Below, piece by piece: positions 6,011 to 6,195 of a DNA stretch of 6,195 nucleotides; position 1 is the first letter of the stretch; the number at the start of each line of letters is the position of its first letter. This DNA is from Lachnospiraceae bacterium (GTDB taxonomy: Bacteria; Bacillota; Clostridia; Lachnospirales; Lachnospiraceae). The stretch covers positions 1-6,195 of the forward strand of contig JAGAEH010000200.1 in the NCBI GenBank assembly GCA_017613225.1, given 5' to 3'. A program made the translations under genes and the position numbers. Below the pieces are notes generated by a model. That model was not told the DNA's origin and searched no databases. It saw only the letters and a program-made list of their open reading frames with translations.

Positions 6011-6195
6011 ATGAAAAAGAAGGAAGTGAAAAAGCTGAGCAAGTCGGAACTTTTGGAGATCCTGATCCGGCTGAAAGCCCAGAATAATAAGTTCCAAAAA
6101 GAACTGGAGGAAAAGACCGCCGCGCTGGAACAGTGCCGGATGGAGCTGGAGGCTGCTTTGAAAAAACAGGAGCAGACCGAGAGGGACCTGCTGGC
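6011..6195 (+). CDS. Coiled-coil protein of unknown function, 3' end missing
   Basis: Sixty-one codons are visible before the window ends. The protein begins MKKKEVKKLSKSELLEILIRL and continues as an almost pure Lys/Glu/Gln/Leu helix with leucine-type heptad spacing, predicting a coiled coil. It has no signal peptide or membrane segment, so it should be cytoplasmic. GAGG (6000-6003) lies seven bases before the ATG, overlapping the stop of the sortase gene, and the gap is nine bases, so it is probably the same transcript. I recall small proteins with a similar start (K-LS-SELLEML, then a coiled coil) beside clostridial sortase/pilus loci, sometimes labelled DNA repair protein on weak grounds. 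From this fragment I cannot assign a function; a scaffold or regulator of pilus assembly is only a guess. Confidence 0.8.
   Translation, partial: MKKKEVKKLSKSELLEILIRLKAQNNKFQKELEEKTAALEQCRMELEAALKKQEQTERDLL

Noticed and set aside
5171..6097. 308-codon open frame on the minus strand
   Set aside because: It lies opposite the base pilin, the second sortase and the start of the coiled-coil gene, whose motifs are clear; its translation is low-complexity (His/Pro/Arg-rich) with no recognisable domain. It is a GC-rich shadow.
1..6195. CRISPR arrays, tRNA/rRNA genes, insertion sequences, integrase or attachment sites
   Set aside because: I saw no spaced direct repeats, transposase or integrase sequence, terminal inverted repeats or RNA-gene landmarks; the only tandem repeat is the coding linker at 5170-5241.

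Overview
The window is one strand of a Gram-positive sortase-assembled pilus operon. Every convincing gene lies on the + strand and gaps are 0-90 bases. The high GC content, strong AGGAGG-type ribosome binding sites, LPXTG-type sorting signals and protein style (fibro-slime tip protein, D2/CnaB backbone pilin with an LPSTGG signal, class C sortase) suggest a Clostridia-type Firmicute, possibly a gut Lachnospiraceae or Oscillospiraceae. That placement is from remembered family resemblance; no search was run.

Layout: (1) 1-2220, the 3' part of a large surface protein (start outside the window) with a fibro-slime/PA14-like domain, three CnaB-like domains and an LPATGG signal, probably the tip adhesin. 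(2) 2310-3719, the major shaft pilin with signal peptide, D1-like region, D2 domain, CnaB domain and LPSTGG. (3) A strong hairpin without a U-tract at 3728-3770. (4) 3786-4643, a class C (pilin-polymerising) sortase. (5) 4633-5355, a small IPQTG minor pilin overlapping the sortase by 11 bases, probably the wall-anchoring base subunit. (6) 5360-6001, a second sortase of a different type with a GTG start. (7) 6011 to the window end, the start of a lysine/glutamate-rich coiled-coil cytoplasmic protein.

Inferred working model: the class C sortase cuts LPSTGG of the shaft pilin and joins it to a lysine of the next subunit, probably K166 in a VNEKNP motif. The first protein caps the fibre through LPATGG. 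The IPQTG base pilin ends polymerisation and is fixed to peptidoglycan, possibly by the second sortase next to it. Internal Lys-Asn/Asp isopeptide bonds probably stiffen the subunits.

The points that deserve a second look are the 50-residue Cys/Arg-rich tail after the membrane segment of the tip protein, the missing DP-aromatic lid motif in the class C sortase, Asp in place of the usual Asn at the predicted D2 isopeptide site, two in-frame starts for the pilin, the hairpin after the pilin gene, the unusually cysteine-rich second sortase, and the coiled-coil gene at the end. The overall architecture is a recognised type; I see no wholly new system here.
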